64,000 bases of DNA from Pseudosulfitobacter sp. DSM 107133. Lineage in GTDB: Bacteria > Pseudomonadota > Alphaproteobacteria > Rhodobacterales > Rhodobacteraceae. The notes beneath the pieces are model-generated. The model searched no databases. It saw only the letters and a list, made by a program, of their open reading frames with translations, and had not been told where the DNA came from. The stretch's first letter is position 1, and the number at the start of each line of letters is the position of its first letter. The stretch lies in contig NZ_CP085154.1 in assembly GCF_022788695.1 (NCBI RefSeq), forward strand, positions 2,418,001 to 2,482,000, written 5' to 3'. The position numbers and the translations under genes are program-made. Below, piece after piece: positions 1 through 7,363 of the stretch.

Positions 1-59
1 GCCTGCTGGTTGGCCTTGAAGTCAGCCGATGAAGTCAAAATCTGTGACGTCAGTTTCAT
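1..59 (-). CDS. mccB: Carboxyltransferase (acyl-CoA carboxylase beta subunit), N-terminus only
   Basis: Only the first 19 codons are in the window; the gene runs off the left edge. They read MKLTSQILTSSADFKANQQ, which resembles the start of methylcrotonyl-CoA carboxylase beta subunits of Rhodobacteraceae, the biotin-dependent carboxylase that follows isovaleryl-CoA dehydrogenase in leucine breakdown. The start ATG (59-57) has a strong GGAGG ribosome site at 66-70. The isovaleryl-CoA dehydrogenase and acyl-CoA synthetase genes on the same strand to the right support the assignment. A propionyl-CoA carboxylase beta subunit is the main alternative, because so little of the protein is visible. 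Confidence 0.6.
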   Translation of the reverse strand, partial: MKLTSQILTSSADFKANQQ

Positions 60-71
60 GAGAAACCTCCA

Positions 72-100
72 TTGACGATAGCACTATTTGCTACTATATT
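72..100 (+). promoter_or_regulatory. Sigma70-like promoter of hicAB with internal inverted repeat
   Basis: TTGACG (72-77) and TATATT (95-100) are 17 bp apart, close to the consensus housekeeping promoter. Between the boxes lies a perfect inverted repeat TAGCA-N5-TGCTA (79-93), well placed for a repressor. HicB antitoxins with a ribbon-helix-helix domain normally repress their own promoter, so this is a plausible HicB operator. That last step is inference. Confidence 0.65.
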
Positions 101-176
101 GCATACAAGGGCAATGAAGCCCGCCTTGAACATCAAAGGAGAAAATTGATGCCAATTATGAAAAAGGTGGGTCTGA

Positions 177-434
177 ATGGTCTCTTCGAAACATGCCGCG
201 ACACTTGCTTCGGTTTTCCAGACACCAACACGCTCAAACATCCGCTGGAGCGATATTGAAAAGATGATCACGGCCTTCGGTGGCCAGGTCGAAGAACGCG
301 CCGGTTCACGCGTATTGATCCGGTTGAACGGACGCAGAGCTGTTTTCCAACGTCCGCACCCCAAACCCGAGACAGACAAGGGCGCGCTGGTCGCTTTGCG
401 TCTGTTTTTAAAAGAAACAGGAATGGAACCATGA
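177..434 (+). CDS. hicA: HicA-family toxin of a type II toxin-antitoxin module
   Basis: 85 residues, the usual HicA size. HicA toxins are small mRNA interferases with a double-stranded-RNA-binding-like fold. The protein has the subfamily layout: an N-terminal helix (SSKHAATL), then the W-x-D-I-E-K-M segment near residues 24-30, a GSR stretch at 43-45, an R-P-H-P motif at 59-62 and a C-terminal helix ending K-E-T-G. Characterised HicA toxins carry a catalytic His in a G-S-H stretch; here that place is Arg, so His61 may serve instead, as the same R-P-H-P form is common in proteobacterial relatives. The stop overlaps the hicB start by four bases (ATGA). It lies on the strand opposite the catabolic genes on both sides. 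Confidence 0.85.
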   Translation: MVSSKHAATLASVFQTPTRSNIRWSDIEKMITAFGGQVEERAGSRVLIRLNGRRAVFQRPHPKPETDKGALVALRLFLKETGMEP

Positions 435-793
435 AAGCCTTCAAGGGCTACACGCCAACGATCTGGTTTGAAAATGACGACCGTCTGTTTCATGGCGTTG
501 TCGAAGGCATCCGTGACACTGTGCATTTTGCAGGCAATTCGGTGGATACGCTGGAAGAGGCGTTTCACGACAGCGTCGATGCCTATCTTGAGGCTTGCGC
601 CGAAGATGGTGTCGTGCCGGAACGCCCCTATTCGGGCAAGCTTGCGTTCCGCACGACACCGGAACATCACCGGCTGATTTCCGAAGCGGCTTCTGCCGAG
701 GCGCGCTCGATCAACCAGTGGATGGATGAGGTGCTTGAAGACGCGGCGCGCAGAACGATCCTTGAGGGACGTCAGAAGATCAAGTTCGGCTAA
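431..793 (+). CDS. hicB: HicB-family antitoxin with ribbon-helix-helix domain
   Basis: 120 residues. The N-terminal half (about 1-60) has the degraded RNase H-like HicB fold, with the typical F-x-G-x-V-x-G-I-R-D and D-T-L-E-E-A-F-H-D-S-V-D segments. The C-terminal part (about 70-115) looks like an Arc/CopG ribbon-helix-helix DNA-binding unit with the S-I-N-Q-W-M-D sequence. It should bind and neutralise HicA and repress the promoter at 72-100. It starts inside the last codons of hicA (ATGA overlap), so the two are translationally coupled. Its stop is two bases from the stop of the convergent acyl-CoA synthetase gene, with no terminator between. Confidence 0.9.
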   Translation: MKAFKGYTPTIWFENDDRLFHGVVEGIRDTVHFAGNSVDTLEEAFHDSVDAYLEACAEDGVVPERPYSGKLAFRTTPEHHRLISEAASAEARSINQWMDEVLEDAARRTILEGRQKIKFG

Positions 794-795
794 GG

Positions 796-2274
796 TCATG
801 CTGCCTCCTCCGCCGCAGCGCGGGCCTTCAACTCACGCCGGATCACTTTGCCCGTCACCGTCATCGGAAGCGCATCCAGGAATGCGATTTCGCGCGGGTA
901 GGAATATTGCGCCAGTCGCGCCTTGACGTAGTCTTGAAGGTCTTTCTCGCTGGCCGTGGCCCCGTCTTTCAGCACCACATAGGCCTTGACGATCTCGGTG
1001 CGCAGCGGGTCGGGTTTGCCGACCACACCCACTGTCACCACGTCCGCGTGGGTCATCAGGCAATCCTCGATCTCGGCGGGGCCGATGCGGTAGCCGGACG
1101 AGGTAATCACGTCATCCTCGCGGCCCACGAAGCGCAGATAATCACCCTCCCACAGGCCACGGTCGCCGGTCAGCATCCAGTCGCCGCGAAACTTCTCGGC
1201 GGTCGCGTCGGGCCGCTGCCAATAGCGCAGCATCATGCTGGGCGCACCGCGCCGGATGGCGATGTCGCCCTCGCCCTCCGCAGGCTGGCCTGCGTCGTCG
1301 ATCACCGCGATGTCGAACCCCGCCACCGGTTTGCCGATGCAACCGGGGCGCGGCGGGAAATCGGCAGCGCAGCTGCTGGCGACCATGTTGCATTCGGTCT
1401 GCCCGTAAAATTCGTTGATCTGCACGCCAAAGGCATCGCGCCCCCAGGCCAGCATCTCAGCGCCCAGCGGCTCGCCACCACTGGCGACAGTGCGCAGGCC
1501 AGGCAGTTTGGCCCCTGCCGCCTTGAGCATCCGCAGCGCGGTGGGCGGGAAAAAGATGTTGCGCACGTCGCCGTCCGCGATGATCTGCGCACAGCGGCCC
1601 ACATCGAATTTCGCCATTCGGGCGGCGACGACGGGCACGCCCAGCCGCAGGCCCGGCATCAGCACATCGAACAGCCCGCCGATCCATGCCCAGTCGGCGG
1701 GGGTCCACAGGCAATCGCCCTGCTGTCCCAGATGGTTGTGGCTGGCGCTGACGCCCGCCAGATGCCCCTCAAGCACGCCGTGCCCGTGCAACGCCCCCTT
1801 GGGCGTGCCGGTGGTGCCCGAGGTGTAGATCAGCACGCAGGGCACATCCGCCCCGCCCGGCGCATAGTCCACAGGCCCGCCCGCAACACCGCAGGTCGCG
1901 GCCATCACCGGTGTCGCCAGATCGCCCAGCAGGTCCGCCCCTTCGGCATCTGTCAGCACCAGAGTGGCACCAGCATCGCTGATACGCGACGCCAAAGCAT
2001 CCCGTTGGAACAGTTTGAACAGCGGCACCGAGATTGCGCCGATCTTCCAGATTGCCAGATGCGCCGCTGCACACCACGGTGTCTGGCTGAGCAACACGCC
2101 CACGCGGTCGCCGGCCTGCACCTGTGTCCCCAGACGACGGGCAATGCCGTCGACCATTTCAGCCAATGCGCCAAAGCGCACCTCGCGGCGCGCGCCCTCC
2201 GACAGGTCGATGATCGCCACCGCATCCGCGTCATGGTCCAGACAGGTTCGGGCAATGTTGGGCAGGTCGCTCAT
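796..2274 (-). CDS. AMP-dependent acyl-CoA synthetase (ANL superfamily)
   Basis: 492 residues. Activates a carboxylic acid to the acyl-adenylate and then to the CoA thioester. Visible family motifs: the phosphate-binding loop Y-T-S-G-T-T-G-T-P-K-G near residues 150-160, E-F-Y-G-Q-T-E near 288-294, the hinge D-x-x-x-x-S-S-G-Y-R-I-G-P-A-E-I-E near 390-406, and the C-terminal catalytic lysine in T-V-T-G-K-V near 475. The substrate cannot be read from sequence. Its place downstream of isovaleryl-CoA dehydrogenase suggests a short or branched acyl chain, as in other leucine-catabolism clusters. It starts within the stop codon of the upstream LprI-like gene (ATGA overlap), so the two are coupled. 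Confidence 0.88.
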   Translation of the reverse strand: MSDLPNIARTCLDHDADAVAIIDLSEGARREVRFGALAEMVDGIARRLGTQVQAGDRVGVLLSQTPWCAAAHLAIWKIGAISVPLFKLFQRDALASRISDAGATLVLTDAEGADLLGDLATPVMAATCGVAGGPVDYAPGGADVPCVLIYTSGTTGTPKGALHGHGVLEGHLAGVSASHNHLGQQGDCLWTPADWAWIGGLFDVLMPGLRLGVPVVAARMAKFDVGRCAQIIADGDVRNIFFPPTALRMLKAAGAKLPGLRTVASGGEPLGAEMLAWGRDAFGVQINEFYGQTECNMVASSCAADFPPRPGCIGKPVAGFDIAVIDDAGQPAEGEGDIAIRRGAPSMMLRYWQRPDATAEKFRGDWMLTGDRGLWEGDYLRFVGREDDVITSSGYRIGPAEIEDCLMTHADVVTVGVVGKPDPLRTEIVKAYVVLKDGATASEKDLQDYVKARLAQYSYPREIAFLDALPMTVTGKVIRRELKARAAAEEAA

Positions 2275-2765
2275 TCACCGATCCCGCTGTTGGCCAGATA
2301 CAGCGCCTGCTGCCCTGTCATACGCATCAGACAGCTATAGGTGGCCGGACCACCCCCTGTGCCGCCGCCCCAGTGGGAGCGCTCGTAATCACAGGTGGCA
2401 TCCCGAAAGGTGATCCATGCCCGCTGCATATCGCGCAAGGCGGTTTCGGACGGGGTGCCGTCCACATAGCTATCGGCAGTGCGTGCCTTGGCGCGGGCCT
2501 GCGTGTAATTCGCGTTCAGCCGCGCGTCCCAATACTGCAATTCGCGGTCCAGACAGCCAGACATGGCCGCCGTCGAATAGCCGCCCGGTGTATTTTCCAT
2601 ACAGGCATTGGCCGAAGCCCCGATACAGGCCATCTGCCCAGCCAGATCAGGCGTGTGCAGCAGGAACGCGGCGGTGATGTCCTGATTGAACGACAGGTCC
2701 TGCGCCGCCAACGGGGCCGCAGATGCGCCCAGAATGACAGCAATCAAGGCAGGTTTGCATCGCAT
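2271..2765 (-). CDS. Secreted LprI-like (DUF1311) protein
   Basis: 164 residues from the chosen ATG at 2765, which gives a clean signal peptide (M-R-C-K-P then a hydrophobic run ending A-A-P-L-A-A-Q). A start further upstream would put eleven extra residues ahead of it. A GGGAA ribosome site lies just before this ATG. The mature protein has paired cysteines and the typical C-L-D-R-E-L-x-x-W-D and W-x-x-F-R-D-A-T-C segments of the DUF1311/LprI family, which includes a mycobacterial lysozyme-inhibitor lipoprotein. No lipobox is present here, so it is probably periplasmic. It is coupled to the acyl-CoA synthetase gene; a functional link to catabolism is not evident. Confidence 0.75.
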   Translation of the reverse strand: MRCKPALIAVILGASAAPLAAQDLSFNQDITAAFLLHTPDLAGQMACIGASANACMENTPGGYSTAAMSGCLDRELQYWDARLNANYTQARAKARTADSYVDGTPSETALRDMQRAWITFRDATCDYERSHWGGGTGGGPATYSCLMRMTGQQALYLANSGIGE

Positions 2766-2807
2766 GGTCGTTCCCTTTCCTTTCAACACACGGCGCAATG
2801 CCGTCGT

Positions 2808-3140
2808 TTATGTCTCTGCCGCATCGGGCGGCGCTGGCGGCAGGGTCAAAAGCCTGCCAAACCGGCCAATCATATACACCCTCAGCGCCCCCTGCGGCGT
2901 TGTGCAGCGGATCACCAACCGCACCTGCCTGCGCGTTCCCGGCCCCCCGACGCAGTCGCTCGGCTGCGCGCCGTCTCCGGTCTCGGCCACATAGAGCCGT
3001 GCGTAGTGTTCCAGCAGTGCGCTTTCATCCAGATGGGCGGCGATCCACCCAAGCCGGAACACAAAAAGCGCGCCAATCAGAGTGACCACCGCCAGTGGCC
3101 CCCAACGCAACACCGATGCTGTCCTACACGGGGTCTTCAT
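2808..3140 (-). CDS. Small membrane-anchored protein of unknown function
   Basis: 110 residues from the ATG at 3140; an in-frame GTG at 3149 is the alternative start. One hydrophobic helix near residues 11-30 (L-A-V-V-T-L-I-G-A-L-F-V-F) probably anchors it in the inner membrane, followed by a soluble part with two Cys, a G-G-P-G-T-R-R turn and a proline-rich end. I do not recognise a family. It overlaps the 3' end of the DUF1622 gene by about 17 bases, so it should be translated in the same operon. Confidence 0.6.
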   Translation of the reverse strand: MKTPCRTASVLRWGPLAVVTLIGALFVFRLGWIAAHLDESALLEHYARLYVAETGDGAQPSDCVGGPGTRRQVRLVIRCTTPQGALRVYMIGRFGRLLTLPPAPPDAAET

Positions 3141-3531
3141 CCAGCTCACGGCGCAAACCGGACAGTTCGCGGTCCAGAAAATACGAGGTGATCGAGCGGA
3201 TAATCACCAGCAGCAGCAGGAAAATCAGGTCGGACGCCGCAAGGCTGAGCGCGGTGTGGATCACGTCCGAGACGATGAACAACTCCAGCCCCGCAAGGAT
3301 GTAATTGCCCAGTTCAAGCCGGGCGCGGTTCGAGGCGCGCAACCGCTGGCCGCTGTCGCGGCGCAGCTCGGCTGCGATGAAACCCGCCATGAAGCGGGCC
3401 GCGCCGATGACCAGCAGCAGGATGGCAAACAGGTCGATGCCCGCTGCAATCCACTCCAGCACCTCGACCAGCGCAGGCAGGCTGGCATGCAGCACCGTCT
3501 CTTTCGTACCAAGGTCCAACAGCCGGTCCAT
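3124..3531 (-). CDS. DUF1622 inner-membrane protein
   Basis: 135 residues with three hydrophobic segments (about 22-50, 74-92 and 96-115) separated by a basic loop with R-x-R-L-E-L-G-N-Y-I-L-A-G-L-E, which is the recognisable core of the DUF1622 family. These are predicted integral membrane proteins with no settled function. A purine-rich GGGGG ribosome site precedes the ATG. It follows the isovaleryl-CoA dehydrogenase gene by about 28 bp and overlaps the next small membrane gene, so it belongs to the leftward operon. Its link to leucine breakdown is positional only. Confidence 0.8.
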   Translation of the reverse strand: MDRLLDLGTKETVLHASLPALVEVLEWIAAGIDLFAILLLVIGAARFMAGFIAAELRRDSGQRLRASNRARLELGNYILAGLELFIVSDVIHTALSLAASDLIFLLLLVIIRSITSYFLDRELSGLRRELDEDPV

Positions 3532-3559
3532 TTGCGCCCCCTCCCCGAGTGCCGCCGCC

Positions 3560-4723
3560 TCAGGCCATCGCGCCCATCAGTTCGCGGCCAATCAGCATCC
3601 GGCGGATTTCCGAGGTGCCCGCGCCGATTTCCATCAGCTTGGCGTCGCGGAAAATGCGGCTGACAGGGCTGTCGGACAGGAACCCCGCCCCGCCCAGCGC
3701 CTGCACCGCCTGATGCGCCTGCACCATCGCCTGTTCGGATGCATAGAGACAGCACGCCGCCGCGTCCTGCCGTGTCACGGTGCCACGGTCGCAGGCGCGC
3801 GCCACCTCGTAGACGTAAGCCCGCGCGCTGTTCATCGCGGTGTACATATCGGCGATCTTGCCCTGCATCAGCTGGAAGTTCCCGATGGGCTGGCCGAATT
3901 GCTTGCGCTCGGACACATAGGGCATGACCTCGTCCAGACAGGCGGCCATGATGCCAAGGCCGATGCCCGCCAGCACGACGCGCTCGTAATCCAGACCCGA
4001 CATCAGCACGGCAACGCCCTTGCCCTCTTCACCCAGGATGTTCTCGAAGGGCACTTCGACACCGTCAAAGATCAGCTCGGCGGTGTTGCTGCCGCGCATC
4101 CCCAGTTTGTCGAAATGCGGCGAGGTGGAGAAACCGGCCATATCCTTTTCGATCAGGAAGGCGGTGATGCCACGGCTGCCGGCATCTGGGTCGGTCTTGG
4201 CATAGACCACCAGCGTGTCGGCGTCGGGGCCGTTGGTGATCCAGTATTTGTTGCCGCTGAGGCGGAAATGATCGTTCCGCTTTTCGGCGCGCAGTTTCAT
4301 GCTGACAACGTCGCTGCCCGCGCCCGGTTCGGACATGGCCAGTGCGCCTACGTGTTTGCCGCTGACCAGACCGGGCAGGTATTTCGCCTTTTGCTCGGGC
4401 GTGCCGTTCAGTTTGATCTGGTTCACGCACAGGTTCGAATGCGCGCCGTAGGACAGCGAGACCGAGGCCGACGCCCGTGCGATCTCTTCCACGGCGACGG
4501 TGTGCGCGAGGTAGGACATGCCCGATCCGCCGAATTCCTCCTCGACGGTGATGCCCAGCAGGCCCAGCTCGCCCATCTCTGTCCACAAAGCGGGGGGGAA
4601 TTCATTGGTCTGGTCGATCTCTTGCGCCATCGGGCGCACGCGCTCTTGCGCCCAGCGGTGCACCATCTCGCGCAGGCTGTTGGCATCCTCGCCCAGATCG
4701 AACGTCATAGAATGGGTAAACAT
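3560..4723 (-). CDS. ivd: Isovaleryl-CoA dehydrogenase
   Basis: 387 residues. Oxidises isovaleryl-CoA to 3-methylcrotonyl-CoA with FAD, the third step of leucine catabolism. The acyl-CoA dehydrogenase signatures [10 protein letters not shown] (about 129-138) and Q-x-L-G-G-A-G-F (about 343-350) are present. The catalytic Glu sits in [11 protein letters not shown] (Glu247), the position characteristic of isovaleryl-CoA dehydrogenases rather than of straight-chain enzymes. The ATG at 4723 was chosen because it has a GGGAGGGA ribosome site at 4731-4738 and gives the family length. The open frame extends 41 codons further but with no family-like sequence. A TGAAC-N4-GTTCA palindrome lies just upstream. 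Confidence 0.93.
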   Translation of the reverse strand: MFTHSMTFDLGEDANSLREMVHRWAQERVRPMAQEIDQTNEFPPALWTEMGELGLLGITVEEEFGGSGMSYLAHTVAVEEIARASASVSLSYGAHSNLCVNQIKLNGTPEQKAKYLPGLVSGKHVGALAMSEPGAGSDVVSMKLRAEKRNDHFRLSGNKYWITNGPDADTLVVYAKTDPDAGSRGITAFLIEKDMAGFSTSPHFDKLGMRGSNTAELIFDGVEVPFENILGEEGKGVAVLMSGLDYERVVLAGIGLGIMAACLDEVMPYVSERKQFGQPIGNFQLMQGKIADMYTAMNSARAYVYEVARACDRGTVTRQDAAACCLYASEQAMVQAHQAVQALGGAGFLSDSPVSRIFRDAKLMEIGAGTSEIRRMLIGRELMGAMA

Positions 4724-4743
4724 CGGCGCATCCCTCCCGTTAT

Positions 4744-4757
4744 TGAACGCTTGTTCA
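4744..4757. promoter_or_regulatory. TGAAC-N4-GTTCA palindrome, candidate TetR-type operator of ivd
   Basis: A perfect 5-bp inverted repeat with a 4-bp centre lies about 21 bp upstream of the isovaleryl-CoA dehydrogenase start. This form resembles operators of TetR-family regulators of fatty and branched-chain acyl-CoA catabolism. No regulator gene is in the window, so the binding protein is unknown. Confidence 0.45.
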
Positions 4758-4872
4758 TTACTTACATCCACGACCCCCGTCCGGTCAAGCATCTTCACCA
4801 ACCGGCCTGTGGAACACAGCCACGGGATCGGGCGTTGGTATGGCAACTGACGATAAAAAAAGGAGTTTTGCC

Positions 4873-5361
4873 ATGAAAGACCATGCCACCCGATCCGAAC
4901 TGACCGGCACCTTCTGGGACCGTATGAGCGACATCAACGCCGGTATGCTGGCCACGCCCACCAACCGCGCCCGCCCCATGTCGCACACGCTGCATGACGA
5001 CGACCGCACCGCGCTGTGGTTCATCACGGCCCATGGCACCGACATCGCCGATGCCGGCAAGTCCGGCAGCGCCGCCACCTATCTGGTCGCCTGCCAGCGC
5101 AACAAACTCTACGCCACGGTCGAGGGCACGCTGGACGTCGTGACCGACCCCAAGACGCTGGATGACCTTTGGTCACCCATTGCCGATGCCTGGTTTGAAG
5201 GGGGGCAGAAGGACCCCGATGTCTGCCTTGTCCGCATGACCTTGTCCAAGGCCGAGGTCTGGGCCACCGATGGCGGCGCGAAATTCCTGTATGAGATTGC
5301 CAAGGCCAACCTGACCGAGGCCACGCCCGACATGGGCGAGCATGCGGTGCTGACGTTTTGA
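4873..5361 (+). CDS. FMN-binding general-stress-type protein (pyridoxamine 5'-phosphate oxidase family)
   Basis: 162 residues from the ATG at 4873, chosen for the AAGGAG ribosome site at 4860-4865. The split-barrel flavin-binding fold of the general stress protein 26 group is indicated by the order F-W-D-R-M-S, then R-A-R-P-M-S-H near residue 35, L-W-F-I-T near 46-50, V-x-G-T-L-D-V near 85 and the late [14 protein letters not shown] segment. Such proteins bind flavins; the physiological substrate is unknown. It is followed by creA with a four-base TTGA overlap, so the two form a coupled pair, divergent from the ivd operon. Confidence 0.82.
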   Translation: MKDHATRSELTGTFWDRMSDINAGMLATPTNRARPMSHTLHDDDRTALWFITAHGTDIADAGKSGSAATYLVACQRNKLYATVEGTLDVVTDPKTLDDLWSPIADAWFEGGQKDPDVCLVRMTLSKAEVWATDGGAKFLYEIAKANLTEATPDMGEHAVLTF

Positions 5362-5816
5362 GCCGTCTGGGGCATTGGGTTTTTGCTGCGGCGCTGGGAA
5401 TCAGCGGCGCGGCACAGGCTGAACAGGTGGGCGAGATTGGCGTCGACTGGGCGGGCAATGACATCGTGATCGAAGCCATTCCCGACCCCGAAGTCACCGG
5501 CGTGACATGCCACATTGCCTATTTCGACCGTGGCCTGATCGACCGGATTGCCAATGGCAACTGGTTCGAGGACCCGTCGAATTCGTCCATTTCCTGCCGC
5601 CAGACCGGTCCGATCAAGATCGGAGACATCGACCGCAGCGAGGAAGGCGAGGACGTGTTTCGCACCTCGCGCTCGATTGTGTTCAAATCCCTGCGGGTGA
5701 AACGGATTTTTGACGAGGCGAACCAGACACTGATCTACGTGGCCCACGCCCGCGAGCTGACCGAAGGCAGCGCCAAGGTCAGCATGTCTACGGTGCCGCT
5801 GTACGGGGCGGATTGA
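5358..5816 (+). CDS. creA: CreA family protein, periplasmic
   Basis: 152 residues. The family is a small conserved secreted protein of unknown biochemical role. Recognisable features: an N-terminal signal sequence ending A-A-Q-A-E near residue 22, the V-G-E-I-G-V-D-W-x-G-N-D-I-V-I-E start of the mature protein, G-V-T-C-H at about 47-51 and S-I-S-C-R at about 77-81 (two Cys likely to form a disulphide), and F-K-S-L-R-V-K-R-I-F-D near 108-118. The start codon is TTG overlapping the stop of the upstream gene (TTGA). The stop is followed by the long non-coding leader of the IS110 element. Confidence 0.88.
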   Translation: MSRLGHWVFAAALGISGAAQAEQVGEIGVDWAGNDIVIEAIPDPEVTGVTCHIAYFDRGLIDRIANGNWFEDPSNSSISCRQTGPIKIGDIDRSEEGEDVFRTSRSIVFKSLRVKRIFDEANQTLIYVAHARELTEGSAKVSMSTVPLYGAD

Positions 5817-6297
5817 TGGCGGGTGTCGCATGCCGAGCATTTACGAACTAACAGCGGACGTTGGGAACGGGATACGCCAACGCCGAGAGTGCGGACGGAG
5901 CCGACTTTTGAAATGGAACGCAAAGCCGCGCAGCGTCGGGCCGTGGTGCGGCGATCCGACCGTAGTGCTGGGCACTTTATGGCAGCCTAGCACATTCGAG
6001 CTATCGGTAGCGCACAACAGCAGCAAAATCGCCGTGCCGGCGGACGGCCCGTCATGTCGAAGACATGCCTGAGGCATGATGCGCGGCGGCCTGCGGCCTT
6101 GTCTCAGACTTTCCGTGGCTCTTCTGCGAAGGTGGAGCCGGTGCCAGCCACCTTTTGGATCGCAGGCACCGGCGACGGGTGGATCGTCTGCGGCCAGGTC
6201 TTCGAGGACCGTAATCAAGTGAGATCGCCCGTCGTCTTCGCATGAGGCCTGAACGGATACGCAGCAGCTCACAGGCTCTGCACGACAAGCAAAGGAC
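5817..6297 (+). other. 480-bp non-coding leader of the IS110 element; candidate left end with bridge/seek RNA
   Basis: No convincing gene is present. Its right part is rich in self-complementary blocks: CATGTC-gaa-GACATG (6053-6067), CATGCC-tga-GGCATG (6064-6078), a GGCC-tgc-GGCC hairpin close after, and a perfect 9-bp inverted repeat GCCGGTGCC (6137-6145) / GGCACCGGC (6165-6173) with a 19-nt loop. IS110-group elements are known to encode a structured guide RNA in the non-coding end upstream of the transposase. This leader is long enough to hold one. The exact left boundary of the element could not be fixed, and its left part (about 5817-6040) may be host sequence. Confidence 0.5.
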
Positions 6298-7242
6298 ATG
6301 ACGAAGATGATCAACGATACCATCGGCATCGACATCTCGAAAGCGCATCTTGACGCGCACCGGCTCAGCACCGCAACCCACGCCCGGTTCGACAATACCG
6401 CGACAGGCCTGCGCGCCTTCGAGCGCTGGTTGGGGCAGACAACGCCGGAGCGCGTGGTCTTCGAGCCCACCGGCCCCTACCACCGACGCCTCGAGAGCCA
6501 TTTCTCAGGCCGCCTGCCGCTCGTCAAGGTGAACCCGCTGCAGGCCCGCCGCTTCGCGCAGGCCCACGGCACACGCGCTAAGACCGACGCGGTCGATGCC
6601 CGCATGCTCGCGCTCATGGGGCGCGCGCTGGAGCTGGTTCCGGACCAGCCAACCGACCCCAAACAGCGTGAAATCAAGGAGTTGCATGTCGCCCGCACCG
6701 GGCTGGTGCGGGATCGTACCGCGCTGATGAACCGCCTTGGCACGCAACAGCTCGACGTGACCCGCCGCCTGACCCGGGCACGCCTGCGTCAGGTCAACCA
6801 CCAGATCGACAGGCTTAACGCCGAAATCGAACGGCGAAACCGCGATTGCCCGGAACGCGCCAGGGCAATCGGCATTCTCACCTCGATCCCCGGGATCGGT
6901 GCCATCACCGCACGGGCGCTGCTCAGCGAATGCCCCGAGATCGGCACTCTGGGGTCAAAGCAGATCGCGGCGCTCGCAGGTCTCGCGCCGATCACGTGTC
7001 AGTCCGGTCAGTGGAGCGGAAAGGCCCACATCCAGGGCGGGCGCAGGCTCCTGCGCGAGAGCCTGTTCATGCCCGCCCTCGTCGCCATGAAGCGAAACCC
7101 CGATCTGAGCCAGAAATACGATGCCCTCAGAGCCGCCGGAAAACCCCACAAGGTCGCGCTCGCCGTCCTCATGCGAAAACTCCTGATCCTCGCAAACACT
7201 CTCATAAGCGAAAACAGAGAATGGACACCAAAACACCCTTGA
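6298..7242 (+). mobile_element. IS110-family transposase
   Basis: 314 residues from the ATG at 6298. A second ATG at 6307 is better spaced from the AAAGGA ribosome site (6291-6296). The N-terminal RuvC-like DEDD domain is visible: G-I-D-I-S-K (Asp12), V-V-F-E-P-T-G-P-Y (Glu56), and K-T-D-A-V-D-A-R (Asp97, Asp100). The C-terminal Transposase_20 domain has I-P-G-I-G, L-A-G-L-A-P, then Q-S-G-Q-W-S-G-K and I-Q-G-G-R-R-L-L-R, where the catalytic Ser of the family lies. All key residues are intact, so the gene may be active. It sits between the convergent creA and DegT genes; inverted termini were not found, as expected for IS110. Confidence 0.93.
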
Positions 7243-7363
7243 CCAAGACGGATACTTGATTCCGCGCGGGTGGAATTCGGAAAGGGCTCGTTCCTACCGT
7301 TCCCTGCGCCAGACACGAACGGCCGCGTTTCTTTCCCGCATGCGATTTGGGACAGCCAGAAGG

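Noticed and set aside
45..52. TGACGTCA palindrome in the first codons of the carboxylase gene
   Set aside because: It is an 8-bp palindrome inside coding sequence, expected by chance in 64 kb; no sign of a regulatory role.
3305..4876. Long rightward frame over the isovaleryl-CoA dehydrogenase gene
   Set aside because: Opposite-strand shadow of ivd; the ivd frame carries all catalytic motifs and a good ribosome site.
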